A stretch of DNA of 64,000 nucleotides from Streptomyces sp. WZ.A104 (lineage in GTDB: Bacteria > Actinomycetota > Actinomycetes > Streptomycetales > Streptomycetaceae). Position numbers and translations under genes: made by a program. Positions 1-8,377 of this stretch are shown piece after piece. The DNA lies in the NCBI RefSeq assembly GCF_002382885.1, contig NZ_NWVL01000047.1:1-64000 (forward strand), read 5' to 3'. Within the stretch, counting starts at the first letter, position 1, and the number at the start of each line of letters is the position of its first letter. The notes beneath the pieces are model-generated. The model did not search any database and was not told the origin of the DNA. It saw only the letters and a list, made by a program, of their open reading frames with translations.

Positions 1-127
1 CGCGCCCGTGGCCGCCGCCGTGCCCGGCGGCGTGGGCCGCGCCGGGCAGCCCCAGGGCCGCCGTGCCGAGGACGGCGGCGCCCAGCAGGGTCCGTCGGCC
101 GGGGGTCGTGCGCGCACGCTCCGTCAT
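1..127 (-). CDS. N-terminus of an exported protein, possibly a glycerophosphodiester phosphodiesterase (partial)
   Basis: Only the first 42 codons are inside the window; the gene runs off the left edge. The start is ATG at 127, with a GAGGAG ribosome-binding site six bases upstream. The N-terminus has a twin-arginine followed by a hydrophobic stretch (RRTLLGAAVLG) and an AHA-type cleavage region, so it looks like a Tat or Sec signal peptide. The remaining residues are Gly/His-rich and say nothing about function. In S. coelicolor I recall a phosphate-regulated glycerophosphodiester phosphodiesterase (glpQ1) beside the same acyltransferase and near the arg genes, and a PHO-box-like repeat lies upstream here. 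That identity is an inference from context only. Confidence 0.6.
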   Translation of the reverse strand, partial: MTERARTTPGRRTLLGAAVLGTAALGLPGAAHAAGHGGGHGR

Positions 128-217
128 GAATGCTCCTCGCTCGGTGATGTCCGGGACCGGTCGAACGAGGCCCGATCGTAGGCTGGAAGGCGTACGGGAG
201 GGCGGATCGACGGCCAA

Positions 218-261
218 CATGGCGGAAACACGCGTCAACACCGCGTATCCGCTACGTGAAC
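218..261 (-). promoter_or_regulatory. candidate PHO box (PhoP operator)
   Basis: Read on the minus strand, four consecutive 11-base units start GTTCAC, GGATAC, GTTGAC and TTTCCG, at 261, 250, 239 and 228. Streptomyces PhoP operators are 11-base direct repeats with a GTTCAC-type core. Unit 1 fits well, unit 3 differs by one core base, and units 2 and 4 are weak. The site lies about 90-135 bases before the partial exported protein. Confidence 0.4.
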
Positions 262-395
262 CCGATGTGCGATCAGCTCATACCCGCGAGTATCGTCCTC
301 ACCTGCACCACCATCGCCCGTCGGCTCCGGCCACCGCCCGTTCCACCCCATCCAGTCCACCGCGGCCGGCCCGGCCACCACACCGGAGGAACCCG

Positions 396-1067
396 TTGTC
401 CCGTCTCACGGTCTTCAAGGCAGTGCTCGGACCGATTCTGCGCCTGATGTTCCGCCCACAGGTGGAGGGCGTCGAGAACATCCCCGGGACCGGGCCGGTG
501 ATCCTCGCGGGCAACCACCTCACCTTCATCGACTCGATGGTCATGCCGGTCTGCGTCGACCGGCCGGTGTTCTACATCGGCAAGGACGAGTACGTCACGG
601 GCAAGGGCCTCAAGGGCCGGCTGATGGCCTGGTTCTTCACCGGTGCCGGCATGATCCCGGTGGACCGGGACGGCGGCCGGGGCGGTGTCGCGGCGCTGAT
701 GACCGGGCGCCGGGTGCTGGAGGAGGGCCAGGCCTTCGCGATCTACCCGGAGGGCACCCGCTCCCCCGACGGCCGTCTCTACCGGGGCCGTACGGGCATC
801 GCGCGGCTGACCCTGATGACGGGCGCCCCGGTGGTCCCGTTCGCGATGATCGGGACCGACAAGCTCCAGCCGGGCGGCGCCGGGCTGCCCCGGCCGGGCA
901 AGGTGACGGTGCGTTTCGGCGAGCCGATGGAGTTCTCGCGCTACGAGGGCATGGACCGCGACCGCTATGTGCTGCGGGCGGTGACCGACTCGGTGATGTC
1001 CGAGGTGATGCGGTTGTCCGGCCAGGAGTACGTGGACATGTACGCGACGAAGGCCAAGGCCGCCTGA
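396..1067 (+). CDS. 1-acyl-sn-glycerol-3-phosphate acyltransferase (PlsC family)
   Basis: A 223-residue acyltransferase that probably transfers an acyl chain to lysophosphatidic acid in membrane phospholipid synthesis, at the inner face of the membrane. The PlsC signature is clear: the catalytic HX4D motif is NHLTFID at about residues 40-46, and the substrate-binding block YPEGTR is at about 117-122. Length is normal for the Streptomyces enzymes. The open frame extends much further upstream, but I chose TTG at 396 because GGAGGA lies just before it, while the upstream part is Arg/Pro-rich shadow sequence with no homology-like content. It is divergent from the exported protein at 1-127 and ends at a strong hairpin shared with the MFS gene. 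Confidence 0.85.
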   Translation: MSRLTVFKAVLGPILRLMFRPQVEGVENIPGTGPVILAGNHLTFIDSMVMPVCVDRPVFYIGKDEYVTGKGLKGRLMAWFFTGAGMIPVDRDGGRGGVAALMTGRRVLEEGQAFAIYPEGTRSPDGRLYRGRTGIARLTLMTGAPVVPFAMIGTDKLQPGGAGLPRPGKVTVRFGEPMEFSRYEGMDRDRYVLRAVTDSVMSEVMRLSGQEYVDMYATKAKAA

Positions 1068-1089
1068 GCGCGTAGAGCCTGGTACGCGG

Positions 1090-1123
1090 AAGGGCCCGCA
1101 CCCGGAACGGGGTGCGGGCCCTT
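1090..1123. terminator. bidirectional hairpin between convergent genes
   Basis: A perfect 14-bp inverted repeat with a 6-base loop (arms 1090-1103 and 1110-1123) lies between the acyltransferase and the MFS gene, which end facing each other. There is no long T-run, as is usual in Streptomyces. Confidence 0.8.
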
Positions 1124-1141
1124 CTCTGTGAACGGCCACGG

Positions 1142-2686
1142 CTACGGGTGCTCGATGCCGTCTTCCAGCTTCTGACCCCGCAGCAGGAACCAGGAGGCGA
1201 CGGCCGCCGCGAGCAGCACTGCCGCACCGACGCCCGCGGCGGACCGCAGCCCGTCGACGAACGCCTCCTGCGCCGCGGAGACCAGCGGGCCGGCCTGGGC
1301 GGCGGGCAGCGCCGTGGCGGCCTCGACGGCTCCCCCCAGCGATTCGTGGGCGGCCGACTCGGCGTCGGCGGGGGTGCCGGCCGGGGTCGGGAAGCCCCGG
1401 TAGACGCCGGTGACGATGGAGCCGAGCAGAGCGATGCCGAGGGCCGCGCCGAGTTCGTACGCCGTTTCGGAGACCGCGGAGGCGGAGCCCGCCTGCTCCT
1501 TGGGGACGCTGGAGAGGATGACGTCGGCGGTGACGGTGAAGGAGAATCCGGCGCCGACACCGACGACCAGCAGCATGGAGCCCAGCAGCGGATAGCCGGT
1601 GTGCTGGTCGAGCAGGGTCACCGTGCCGAGCGCGAGACCGACCGCGCCGAGTCCGCCCGCCACGACCGAGCGCACCGAGAACCGGCGGGCGGCGAATCCG
1701 GCCAGCAGACCGGCGGTCACCGCGCCGATGGCCGCGGGCAGTTCGGCGAGCCCCGCCTCCAGCGGCCCCCGGCCCTGCACCAGTTGCAGGAACTGGGAGA
1801 GGAAGAAGACCAGACCGGACAGGCCGAGGATGGTCAGCAGGTCCGCGAGGACCGCGCCGGAGAAGCCCCGGTGGTGGAAGAGCCGCATGTCCAGGAGGGG
1901 CGCGGGCAGCCTCAGCTGCCTGCGCACGAACCAGGTGAGCGCGACGGCTCCGAGGACGGCTGCCGCACCGGACTCCCAGCTCAGCCCGTGCGAGGCCGTC
2001 TCCTTGATGGCGTACACGACGCCGATCATGCCGACCAGGGAGAGCCCGACGCTGAGCATGTCCCACGGGCCGGGGGCCGGGTTCTTGGACTCCGGGATCA
2101 GCTTGACGCCGACGACCACGAGCACGGCCATCACGGGCAGGTTGATCAGGAAGACCGAGCCCCACCAGAAGTGCTCCAGCAGGAATCCGCCGACGACCGG
2201 GCCCACGGCCGCGCCCGCCGAGGCCATCGCGCCCCAGATACCGATGGCGAGGCTCCGCTCGCGCGGGTCGTGGAACAGATTGCGGATCAGGGCGAGGGTG
2301 GACGGCATCAGGGTGGCGCCCGCGACCCCGAGCAGGGCCCGGGCCACGATCATCATCTCGGGCGTGGTCGCGTACGCGTTGAGCACGGACACCGCGCCGA
2401 ACGCCACGGCACCGACCAGCAGCAGCTTCTTGCGGCCGATGCGGTCGCCGAGGCTGCCCATCGAGACGAGCAGTCCGGCGATGACGAAGGAGTAGACGTC
2501 ACCGATCCAGAGCAGCTGGGTGCCGGTGGGCGCGAGGTCCTCGCTGAGGAACGGGGTGGCGAGCCCCAGTACGGTGGCGTCGACGGCCACCAGCAGCACG
2601 GCGAGGACGAGCACGGCGAGCGCGATCCACCGCCCCGGGCGGCGTACCTCGTCCGCGGTCTTCGGGTGCTGGTCGATGCTGGTCAT
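1142..2686 (-). CDS. MFS drug-efflux transporter, EmrB/QacA (DHA2) type
   Basis: A 514-residue integral membrane protein with about 14 hydrophobic segments, the usual architecture of proton-driven DHA2 multidrug exporters. Motif A-like GDRIGRKK follows the second segment, and a motif-C-like GPVVGGFL lies in the fifth. The hydrophobic N-terminus begins about 20 residues in, after a charged leader. The ATG at 2686 overlaps the TGA of the upstream TetR gene by 4 bases (ATGA), so the two are translationally coupled and probably autoregulated from the operator at 3254-3271. The substrate cannot be read from sequence; an antibiotic or other toxic small molecule is the family expectation. Confidence 0.85.
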   Translation of the reverse strand: MTSIDQHPKTADEVRRPGRWIALAVLVLAVLLVAVDATVLGLATPFLSEDLAPTGTQLLWIGDVYSFVIAGLLVSMGSLGDRIGRKKLLLVGAVAFGAVSVLNAYATTPEMMIVARALLGVAGATLMPSTLALIRNLFHDPRERSLAIGIWGAMASAGAAVGPVVGGFLLEHFWWGSVFLINLPVMAVLVVVGVKLIPESKNPAPGPWDMLSVGLSLVGMIGVVYAIKETASHGLSWESGAAAVLGAVALTWFVRRQLRLPAPLLDMRLFHHRGFSGAVLADLLTILGLSGLVFFLSQFLQLVQGRGPLEAGLAELPAAIGAVTAGLLAGFAARRFSVRSVVAGGLGAVGLALGTVTLLDQHTGYPLLGSMLLVVGVGAGFSFTVTADVILSSVPKEQAGSASAVSETAYELGAALGIALLGSIVTGVYRGFPTPAGTPADAESAAHESLGGAVEAATALPAAQAGPLVSAAQEAFVDGLRSAAGVGAAVLLAAAVASWFLLRGQKLEDGIEHP

Positions 2687-3234
2687 TGCTCCACGCTCCG
2701 GCGGGCTCCGCCGAGCAGCAGCTCGACGACCATGTACTGGAAGTCCTGTGCGGCGACCCGTCCCACCTGGACGGCCCAGGCGCCGGTGCCGACGAGCCCG
2801 TAGAGGGCCTCGGTCAGCCAGGCGGGGGTGAGGTCGATACGGAATTCGCCGCGCTCCTGGCCACGGCGGAAGAAGGCGGAGACACGGGCGTCGGCCCGGT
2901 TCCAGCCCTCGTTGACCTCGTCGCCCTCGAAGAGCTGGTTCTCGTTGACGAGGAAGGAGAGGAGTCCGGCACTGGGCTCGACGGCGGCGATGAGACGGCG
3001 CAGGGCCTCATCGGAGGCGCCTTCGTCGAGCCGGGCGGCGTCGAGGGCTGCCTCGAACTCCTGGATGCCGAGATCCTCCAGCGCCTTCACCAGGGCGTCG
3101 CGCCCGGCGAAGTGGCGGTGGAGGGTGGCCCGGCCGATACCGGCTGCCCTGGCGACCTCGTCCATGGTGGCGGTCGATTTGTGGGACAGCAGGGCGGCGG
3201 CGCTGCGCAGCACCTGCTCACGGTCGAGAGTCAT
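2683..3234 (-). CDS. TetR-family transcriptional repressor
   Basis: A 183-residue regulator. The N-terminal helix-turn-helix is typical of TetR (MDEVARAAGIGRATLHRHF at about 24-42), followed by an all-helical ligand domain. I place the start at ATG 3234; an in-frame ATG at 3264 is possible but would lie inside the palindromic operator. No clear ribosome-binding site precedes 3234. The gene is directly upstream of and overlaps the MFS gene, so it most likely represses both and is released by an efflux substrate. Confidence 0.85.
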   Translation of the reverse strand: MTLDREQVLRSAAALLSHKSTATMDEVARAAGIGRATLHRHFAGRDALVKALEDLGIQEFEAALDAARLDEGASDEALRRLIAAVEPSAGLLSFLVNENQLFEGDEVNEGWNRADARVSAFFRRGQERGEFRIDLTPAWLTEALYGLVGTGAWAVQVGRVAAQDFQYMVVELLLGGARRSVEQ

Positions 3235-3253
3235 GAGACGACCATAACCCATG

Positions 3254-3271
3254 TGAGACATCAATGTCTCA
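3254..3271. promoter_or_regulatory. TetR operator, 18-bp near-perfect palindrome
   Basis: TGAGACAT and ATGTCTCA flank a 2-base centre (CA), giving perfect 8-bp arms 20-37 bases upstream of the TetR start. The size and position fit autoregulation of the TetR/MFS pair. Confidence 0.75.
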
Positions 3272-3406
3272 TTGAGAGGTCGTGAAGGTCCCGGTGCTGA
3301 AGGGGCCCGGGGTCACGAACGACCCTGAGGAGATACGGGGGGGGGACGCGGCGACGGTCACGCGCGGGGAGGGTGCCGGAACGAGCGGCGGGATCGGACA
3401 GGAGGT

Positions 3407-3446
3407 GAACCCACTCCTTGTCGGCAGGGGGCGAACCCACTCCTTG
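3407..3446 (+). repeat. 14-bp direct repeat upstream of the rifamycin-defence genes
   Basis: GAACCCACTCCTTG occurs at 3407-3420 and again at 3433-3446, a period of 26 bases. The flanking AGG(T)G is also partly shared. It sits just upstream of the RAE-like element and may be part of its promoter or a small duplication. Confidence 0.7.
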
Positions 3447-3468
3447 CCACTCTCAACTTATAGCGCAT

Positions 3469-3493
3469 GGGGGGTCTTGCGGCAAGGCCCCCC
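3469..3493. promoter_or_regulatory. rifamycin-associated element (RAE)-like inverted repeat
   Basis: A 25-base inverted repeat has 12-bp arms around a single central G (arms 3469-3480 and 3482-3493) with one G:T mismatch. The core is CTTGCGGCAAG with G/C flanks. This matches my recollection of the RAE found before rifamycin-inactivation genes in actinomycetes. A TATAGC at 3459-3464 just upstream could be a -10, which would put the element in the early transcribed region, about 80 bases before rox. Confidence 0.8.
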
Positions 3494-3573
3494 AAAGGCC
3501 GCAGAATCGTCGGCCGAAGCCCGGATACACCGGTGGCTTCCAGAAATTCGACGTCGACAGGGGCGGAACAGTG

Positions 3574-5034
3574 ATGATCGACGCAGGCGTAGACGCAGAC
3601 GCAGACGCAGACGTAATCGTCGTCGGAGGTGGCCCCACCGGGCTGATGCTGGCCTGCGAGCTGCGGCTGGCCGAAGTGCGCACGGTCGTCCTGGAGAAGC
3701 TGACCGAGCCGACCCGGGAGTCCCGGGGGCGCGGCCTGCATGTGCGCAGCGTCGAGGTGATGGACCAGCGGGGGCTGCTGGACCGGTTCCTCGCGGTGAG
3801 CGAGACGTTCCAGGTCGGCGGGTTCTTCGGCGGCATCCAGAAGCCGTGGCCGGAGCGGCTGGACACCGCGCACCCGTACGGCCTGTCAACCCTCCAGCCG
3901 GTCACCGAACGGCTGCTCCGCGAGCGGGCCGTCGAGCTCGGCGCCGAGATCCGGCGCGGCTGCGAAGTGACCGGGCTGATCCAGTCCGCCGCCGACGGGG
4001 TCACCGTCGAGCTGGCGGACGGCACGCGGCTGCGCTCCCGGTACCTCGTCGGGTGCGACGGCGGCCGCAGCACCGTGCGCAGGCAGCTCGGCGTCGCCTT
4101 CCCCGGCGAACCCGCCACGGCCGAGACGCTGCTCGGCGACATGGAGATGGCCGAGGACCAGGAGACGGTCGCCGCCGTCGTCGAGGAGGTTCGCCGGACG
4201 CACCTGCGCTTCGGCACCATCCCCAACGGGGACGGCACCTTCCGCGTCATCGTGCCCGCCGCCGAGGTGGCCGAGGACCGGGCGGCCGCACCGACCCTGG
4301 AGGAGTTCCGGCAGCGGCTGCGGGCCGTGGCGGGCACCGACTTCGGCGTCCACTCGCCCCGCTGGCTGTCCCGGTTCGGCGATGCCACCCGGCAGGCCGA
4401 GCGCTACCGGGTCGGCCGGGTGCTGCTGGCCGGGGACGCGGCCCACATCCACCCGCCGACCGGTGGGCAGGGGCTCAACCTCGGTGTGCAGGACGCGTTC
4501 AACCTCGGCTGGAAGCTGGCGGCCGAGGTCAACGGCTGGGCGCCGGACGGACTGCTGGACAGCTACCACGCCGAGCGGCACCCGGTGGGCGCCCGGGTGC
4601 TGGACAACACCCGGGCGCAGATGAAGCTGCTCGGCACGGACGCCGGTGCGACCGCGCTGCGGGAACTGCTCTCGCGGCTGATGGACTTCGAGGAGGTGAA
4701 CCGCTACCTGACCGGCATGGTCACCGCGGTCGACGTCCACTACGACCTGGGCGAGGGACACGAACTCCTCGGCCGCCGCATGCGGGACCTGACACTGAAG
4801 CGGGGCCGCCTGTACGAGCTGATGCACGGGGGCCGCGGACTGCTGCTCGACCGGACCGGCGAGCTGTCGGCGGCGGGCTGGGAGGACCGGGTCGACCACG
4901 TGGTCGACCGCGCGGAGGAGCTGGACGTGCCCGCCGTGCTGCTGCGGCCCGACGGCCATGTGGCCTGGGCCGGGCAGGACCCGGCGGGGCTGCCGGACGC
5001 GCTGGCGCGGTGGTTCGGCGCACCCGCGGGCTGA
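3574..5034 (+). CDS. rox: rifamycin monooxygenase, Rox-type class A flavoprotein
   Basis: A 486-residue FAD- and NAD(P)H-dependent aromatic hydroxylase. It has the Rossmann motif IVVGGGPTG near residues 15-23, the DG motif GCDGGRS near 160, and the GD motif LLAGDAAHIHP near 284-294, followed by the GGQGLNLG loop. Length fits the Rox family, whose members hydroxylate the rifamycin naphthyl ring and so linearise and inactivate the drug. The assignment within the large class A family rests on the RAE-like element upstream and the helR-like gene downstream. GTG at 3571 is an alternative start next to ATG 3574. The first residues are an unusual Asp-Ala repeat encoded by tandem GACGCA. No membrane segments. 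Confidence 0.78.
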   Translation: MIDAGVDADADADVIVVGGGPTGLMLACELRLAEVRTVVLEKLTEPTRESRGRGLHVRSVEVMDQRGLLDRFLAVSETFQVGGFFGGIQKPWPERLDTAHPYGLSTLQPVTERLLRERAVELGAEIRRGCEVTGLIQSAADGVTVELADGTRLRSRYLVGCDGGRSTVRRQLGVAFPGEPATAETLLGDMEMAEDQETVAAVVEEVRRTHLRFGTIPNGDGTFRVIVPAAEVAEDRAAAPTLEEFRQRLRAVAGTDFGVHSPRWLSRFGDATRQAERYRVGRVLLAGDAAHIHPPTGGQGLNLGVQDAFNLGWKLAAEVNGWAPDGLLDSYHAERHPVGARVLDNTRAQMKLLGTDAGATALRELLSRLMDFEEVNRYLTGMVTAVDVHYDLGEGHELLGRRMRDLTLKRGRLYELMHGGRGLLLDRTGELSAAGWEDRVDHVVDRAEELDVPAVLLRPDGHVAWAGQDPAGLPDALARWFGAPAG

Positions 5035-5114
5035 AGCACCGCCGCGCCCACAGAGCCGGGACAGGCCGGGGAAGGCCGCCTTGTACGTACGAACGTGAGA
5101 TCGGAACTGACGAC

Positions 5115-7283
5115 GTGAGACCCCTGACCACCACCAGTGCCTTCAACCTCCCCGACCGCCTCGCCGCCAAGGCCGACCCGGCCCTGGTCGCCGACGACGA
5201 GCACCACTTCGCCGCCATCGCCCGGTGTCTGGAGGCGTCGATCGCCGAGCTGTCCGAGCGCCTCGACGCCGAACGCAGGGCACCGGGCGGCGGCGGCCGT
5301 CAGGCGATGGACCGGGACGCGGAGATCCACCGGCTCAGCACCCGGCTGCGCACCCTGCGCCGCTTCGGCGTGGACCTGTGCCTCGGGCACATGGCCGGTG
5401 CGGACGGCTCCGCCCCGGTCTACGTCGGACGGCTCGGCCTCACCGACAGCACGGGCCGCCGACTGCTGATCGACTGGCGCTCCCCCGCCGCCGAACCGTT
5501 CTTCGGAGCCACCCACGCCAACCCGATGGGGCTGGCGAGCCGCCGCCGGTACCGCTGGACCGGCGGCCGGATCATCGACTACTGGGACGAGGTGTTCACG
5601 GCGGACGCCTTGGCCGGGCATGCCGCGCTCGACGACCAGTCGGCCTTCATCGCGGGCCTGGGCGACAACCGCTCGGCCCGGATGCGCGATGTGCTCGGCA
5701 CCATCCAGGCCGACCAGGACGCCATCATCCGGGCGGGCTCCCGGGGCGCTCTGGTCGTGGACGGCGGCCCGGGCACGGGGAAGACCGTCGTCGCCCTGCA
5801 CCGCTCCGCGTATCTCCTCCACTCCGATCCGCGCCTCGGTCACCGCCGGGGCGGGGTGCTGTTCATCGGCCCGTCCCGGCCCTATCTGGGGTACGTCGCC
5901 GATGTGCTCCCGAGCCTGGGAGAGGAGGGCGTCCAGACCTGCACCCTGCAAGACCTCGTCGCCGAGGGGGCCGGGGCAGGAGTCGAGACCGATCCGGAAG
6001 TGGCTCGCCTCAAGGCGTCCGCGGACCTGGTGAAGGCGATCGAGCCCGCCGTCCGGTTCTACGAGGAGCCGCCCGCCACGGAGCTGCGGGTGGAGACGCA
6101 CTGGTCCGACATCCGGCTGGGCCCAGCCGACTGGGCCTCGGCGTTCGAGGCGGCCGACCCCGGCACTCCGCACAACGAGGCGCGCGACCGGATCTGGGAC
6201 GAGCTGCTCACGATCCTCGTGGACAAGCACGACGGCGATGCCCCCGAGGAGCAGCTGCGGGCGTCCCTGCGGCAGAACCGGGAGCTGCTCGCGGCCTTCG
6301 ACCGGGCCTGGCCCCTGATCGAGGCGGCGGATCTCGTCGGGGACCTGTGGTCGGTGCCCGCGTATCTGCGTAAGTGCGCGCCCTGGCTGAGCCCCGAGGA
6401 CGTACGGAGGTTGCAGCGGGCGAACCCGCAGGCCTGGACGGTGTCCGACCTGCCGGTCCTGGACGCGGCACGGCAGCGGCTCGGGGACCCGGAGGCTTCG
6501 GGGCGCAGGCGTCGGCGGGAGGCGGCCGCCGCCGCGGAGCGCGAGCGGATGGCCCAGGTCATCGACAGTCTGCTCGCCGACGAGACCCTGGCCGAGGCGG
6601 ACGCGGACGGGGAGGGCGCGCTGATGATGCTGCACGGCCAGGACCTGAGGAACTCCCTGGACGACGCGGAAGGGGCGGGCGGTATCGCGCCCGACCTGCT
6701 CGCCGGGCCGTTCGCCCACATCGTCGTGGACGAGGCGCAGGAGCTGACCGACACCGAGTGGCAGATGCTGCTGGCCCGCTGCCCGTCCCGGAGCTTCACG
6801 ATCGTCGGGGACCGTGCACAGGCCCGGCACGGGTTCACCGAGCCGTGGCGGGAGCGGCTGGAGCGGGTCGGGCTCGACCGGATCACCCTGGCCTCCCTGA
6901 GCATCAACTACCGGACGCCGCGGGAGATCATGGCCGAGGCCGAGCCGGTGATCCGGGCCGTGCTGCCGGATGCCAACGTGCCGGCGTCCGTCCGCGCCGG
7001 CGGCCTCCCCGTCGCCCGCGGTTCCGCCCGGGACCTGGACGCGGTCCTCGGTGCCTGGCTCGCGGAGCACGCCGAGGGGACGGCCTGTGTCATCGGCGCC
7101 CCCGCGTTCCGGGGGACGGCCCGCGTGCGGTCGCTGAGCCCGGAGCTGGCGAAGGGACTCGAATTCGACCTGGTCGTGCTCGTGGACCCGGAGGCGTTCG
7201 GCGCGGGGATCGAGGGGGCGGTGGACCGCTATGTCGCGATGACCCGGGCGACGCAGCGGCTGGTGGTCCTCACGAGCCCCTGA
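5115..7283 (+). CDS. helR: HelR/HelD-like UvrD-family helicase, RNA polymerase-protecting
   Basis: A 722-residue superfamily 1 helicase-like ATPase. Walker A is GGPGTGKT at about residues 217-224, Walker B is VVDEAQEL at about 536-543, and a late motif (YVAMTRATQRL) lies close to the C-terminus. The N-terminal region before Walker A is long and probably coiled, as in HelD proteins that insert into RNA polymerase. HelR relatives displace rifamycins from RNA polymerase and give resistance. It starts 80 bases after rox with no RAE of its own, so one RAE-controlled transcript would make both an inactivating enzyme and a target-protection factor. GTG 5115 was chosen as the first start giving the conserved N-terminus; the ribosome-binding site is weak. 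A general HelD recycling factor is the alternative. Confidence 0.75.
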   Translation: MRPLTTTSAFNLPDRLAAKADPALVADDEHHFAAIARCLEASIAELSERLDAERRAPGGGGRQAMDRDAEIHRLSTRLRTLRRFGVDLCLGHMAGADGSAPVYVGRLGLTDSTGRRLLIDWRSPAAEPFFGATHANPMGLASRRRYRWTGGRIIDYWDEVFTADALAGHAALDDQSAFIAGLGDNRSARMRDVLGTIQADQDAIIRAGSRGALVVDGGPGTGKTVVALHRSAYLLHSDPRLGHRRGGVLFIGPSRPYLGYVADVLPSLGEEGVQTCTLQDLVAEGAGAGVETDPEVARLKASADLVKAIEPAVRFYEEPPATELRVETHWSDIRLGPADWASAFEAADPGTPHNEARDRIWDELLTILVDKHDGDAPEEQLRASLRQNRELLAAFDRAWPLIEAADLVGDLWSVPAYLRKCAPWLSPEDVRRLQRANPQAWTVSDLPVLDAARQRLGDPEASGRRRRREAAAAAERERMAQVIDSLLADETLAEADADGEGALMMLHGQDLRNSLDDAEGAGGIAPDLLAGPFAHIVVDEAQELTDTEWQMLLARCPSRSFTIVGDRAQARHGFTEPWRERLERVGLDRITLASLSINYRTPREIMAEAEPVIRAVLPDANVPASVRAGGLPVARGSARDLDAVLGAWLAEHAEGTACVIGAPAFRGTARVRSLSPELAKGLEFDLVVLVDPEAFGAGIEGAVDRYVAMTRATQRLVVLTSP

Positions 7284-7301
7284 CGGGGGCCGCGCCTCGG
7301 T

Positions 7302-8273
7302 TCAGTGCCAGGGCAGGGTCGCGCGGTGCCGCCAGTAGGCCTCCGGGTCCTCGACCAGGGCGTCCAGCCGGGCCCGCTGCTCCTCGTCGAGGTCGACGAC
7401 GGGGGCGTGCAGGTTTCCGGCGAGCTGGGTGACCGTGGCGGCGCCGGAGAGGACGACCCCGGCCCACGGCTGGTGCAGGACGAGCGCCAGGGCCACCGCG
7501 TCGCCGCCCACTCCCGCGTCGGCGGCGATCTCCTGGAAGACGGCGGGGGCCTCGTCCCCGGCGAGCCGCCCGTTGGCCATGCCCTCCTTGACGATCACGG
7601 TGAGCCCGGCGTCGTGGGCCTCGGCGAGAGCGGGGGCGGCCGAGGTCTCCAGGGCGTTGTAGGTGGCCTGGACGGTACGGAAGAGGGGATCGCCGTCGAC
7701 CGTGACGGCGAGCGCGGCCCGGATGGCGTCCGCCTGGGCGGGGCCGCTGGTGGAGAACCCGACGGCGACCCCCTCGGCGGCGAGTGCGGCCAGGCGTTCG
7801 TGGAGCTCCTTGTCGGCGAGGGCCGGGCTGTCGGGGGTGAGCGAGTGGATCTGGTAGAGGTCGAGCCGGTCACCGAGGAGTTCGCGGGTCTCGGCGCGCT
7901 GCCGCTCGAAGGTGGCGAGGCTGTGGTCCTTCACCTCGTGGACCTCGGCCTCGATGCTCCAGTCGGCGGTGTAGGTGTACCCCCACTTGGAGCCGACGAC
8001 GAGGTCGGTGAAGGAGGGCCGGGCGTCCAGCCACTCACCGAGGAACTCCTCGGCGCGGCCGTAGGAGCGGGCCGTGTCGACGTATCGGACGCCCTGTGCG
8101 TACGCCGCGTCCAGCAGCTCGTGCGTACGGGCGCGCAGGGCCTCCGCGTCCCGGCCTTCCGGCAGGTCCCGGTCGCGGTGGAGGTTGATGTATCCGGGCC
8201 TCCCGACGGCTGCGAGGCCCAGTCCGATGTGGGCGGTCGGGGTCGTCGCGGTGGCCAGGGCGGTGAAGGGCAT
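7302..8273 (-). CDS. aldo/keto reductase
   Basis: A 323-residue TIM-barrel oxidoreductase, probably NADPH-dependent. The catalytic tetrad is visible: Asp and Tyr in DTARSYGRAEEF, Lys in VGSKWGY, and His in YQIHSL. The ATG at 8273 has GAGGAG at good spacing; the long upstream frame extension is a shadow of argH. It ends 18 bases from the convergent helR-like gene. The substrate is unknown. It resembles the large group of Streptomyces reductases annotated only by family. Confidence 0.85.
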   Translation of the reverse strand: MPFTALATATTPTAHIGLGLAAVGRPGYINLHRDRDLPEGRDAEALRARTHELLDAAYAQGVRYVDTARSYGRAEEFLGEWLDARPSFTDLVVGSKWGYTYTADWSIEAEVHEVKDHSLATFERQRAETRELLGDRLDLYQIHSLTPDSPALADKELHERLAALAAEGVAVGFSTSGPAQADAIRAALAVTVDGDPLFRTVQATYNALETSAAPALAEAHDAGLTVIVKEGMANGRLAGDEAPAVFQEIAADAGVGGDAVALALVLHQPWAGVVLSGAATVTQLAGNLHAPVVDLDEEQRARLDALVEDPEAYWRHRATLPWH

Positions 8274-8377
8274 CGCGGGCTCCTCGGGGTCGGTTGCGGA
8301 TACTCCTACCCCGGTCAACGTAGCCCGCGACGCCTTTCGTGCACCTGTGACGGCACCGTGCGTACGGCTGTGGTGTC

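Noticed and set aside
273..2165. 630-codon minus-strand open frame
   Set aside because: It spans the acyltransferase on the opposite strand and the MFS gene in another frame; the protein is Arg/Gly-rich shadow sequence.
3592..3612. GACGCA repeats as a microsatellite element
   Set aside because: Only three full units, in frame within the rox N-terminus; too short to call more than a coding repeat.
3282..5114. Long plus-strand extension ahead of the helicase
   Set aside because: It is a frame shadow of rox with poly-Arg composition; the helicase begins at 5115.
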